Assembly (NCBI GenBank): GCA_009746045.1
Contig: RPFO01000111.1
Location: 261,001 to 325,000, forward strand
Length of the DNA stretch: 64,000 nucleotides
Origin: Mesostigma viride
Lineage: Eukaryota; Streptophyta; Mesostigmatophyceae; Mesostigmatales; Mesostigmataceae
Direction of reading: 5' to 3'
Position numbers and translations under genes: made by a program. The notes beneath the pieces were generated by a model. That model was not told the origin of the DNA, searched no databases, and saw nothing but the letters and a program-made list of their open reading frames with translations. Below, piece after piece: positions 63,466-64,000 of the stretch (its first letter is position 1; each line of letters starts with the position of its first letter).

Positions 63466-64000
63466 GTACAGGGCGAAGTATTTTTGAAATCAGGACAGGC
63501 TGCCTGCTGCGGACTTTCGTTTTGCGGTATATAGCGGTCATGCATTCGCGGGAACTCGCAGGTTTCTTTAGCGCAGCATCCTTCAGTTAGTGATTCCTTT
63601 TTGCACTTCAATCTCTGCGGTGCTGCCACCACGCGGGTTGCACAGGGATGTGCTGGAGATGAGGGAGGCGACGGCGATGTCTATGGCAAGTGCGATGGTG
63701 ATAGCGACGGTGATCTAGGACGGGCCGAACCGACCCCCTGTCAGCCCGCATTCGGCCCGTTTTTCAAACTTTAACAGTCAGCCCCGCCCCCTCCCCAGCC
63801 CCTGTACGGGTCGCGGGCCGACAGTGGGCCGAATCTGGCCGGGCCGACCCCGCACTGACATTCGTCCGCAGGGGCCACTGGCATCCGTCACAGTTCGGCA
63901 GGTACCGGCGCGGCGCTCAGCAGTACCGGCGGACCAGAGGTGCATATGTTTTCATATACACCCAGCCAGTGCTGACTAGGCGCCGAATCCGAGATCTCCA
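63466..64000. other. Right edge of window, unassigned
   Basis: This follows the zinc-finger exon and includes a GCGACGG/GCGATGG-rich stretch (63660-63715) and repeated CGGGCCGA blocks (63720-63850, in both orientations). I see no second exon, RNA gene or element end with confidence. Confidence 0.3.

Overview
The window reads as nuclear DNA of a eukaryote with a large, repeat-rich genome, most likely in the green lineage (an alga or another non-flowering Viridiplantae). Supporting this are GT-AG introns with matching phases, AATAAA polyadenylation signals, CACTA transposons with plant-type TNP2 transposases, LTR retrotransposons with a plant-like primer-binding site, and tyrosine-recombinase (YR) retrotransposons of a type known in green algae. 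I cannot name the species. No bacterial operon, CRISPR array, rRNA or convincing tRNA gene was found. Essentially the whole window is transposable elements; the only gene that might not belong to one is a partial zinc-finger gene at 63007.

Layout. Bases 1-83 are a scrap of a piggyBac-like element cut by LTR retrotransposon 1 (84-3028; LTR, leader, small accessory gene, 3'-truncated gag). That element is cut by copy 1 of a large DNA transposon that I do not recognise, here called element B (3029-51980). Element B has 12-bp inverted ends (GCATTACCGAAA), a plus-strand gene for a BAH-like protein and a convergent minus-strand gene for a probable DDE transposase. Copy 1 carries five later insertions: CACTA-1 (3731-7897), CACTA-2 (10133-14523), a non-autonomous YR retrotransposon with split direct repeats (16208-18003), LTR retrotransposon 2 (19485-29668, itself holding a 1.7-kb piggyBac-like element in one LTR), and CACTA-3 (35845-51213). 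CACTA-3 holds an autonomous-type YR retrotransposon (36013-40693) and a 5'-truncated LINE (about 43798-45500). Seven bases after copy 1 ends, copy 2 of element B starts (51988-62576). It is nearly identical but lacks all these insertions, so it gives exact empty sites for four of them. Copy 2 is cut off at 62576. The last 1.4 kb holds a cluster of TGCCTAGGCA palindromes and the first exon of a zinc-finger gene.

How the genes work together. Element B pairs a possible chromatin-binding (BAH) protein with a transposase, and nearly every large intron is filled by its own G-rich or C-rich tandem repeat, including GGGT arrays of 1.7 and 1.2 kb. CACTA-3 carries a six-exon TNP2 transposase whose exon phases all agree (1107 residues) and a divergent TNPA-like gene. 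CACTA-1 and CACTA-2 are internally deleted relatives that keep the last transposase exons. They share about 13 terminal bases with CACTA-3 but have a different subterminal repeat. The LTR family carries an unusual small ORF between the LTR and gag that resembles the RNase H1 hybrid-binding (Cauli_VI) domain. Copy-to-copy comparison shows frameshifts at homopolymer runs shared by both element B copies: either inherited damage or systematic base-calling error.
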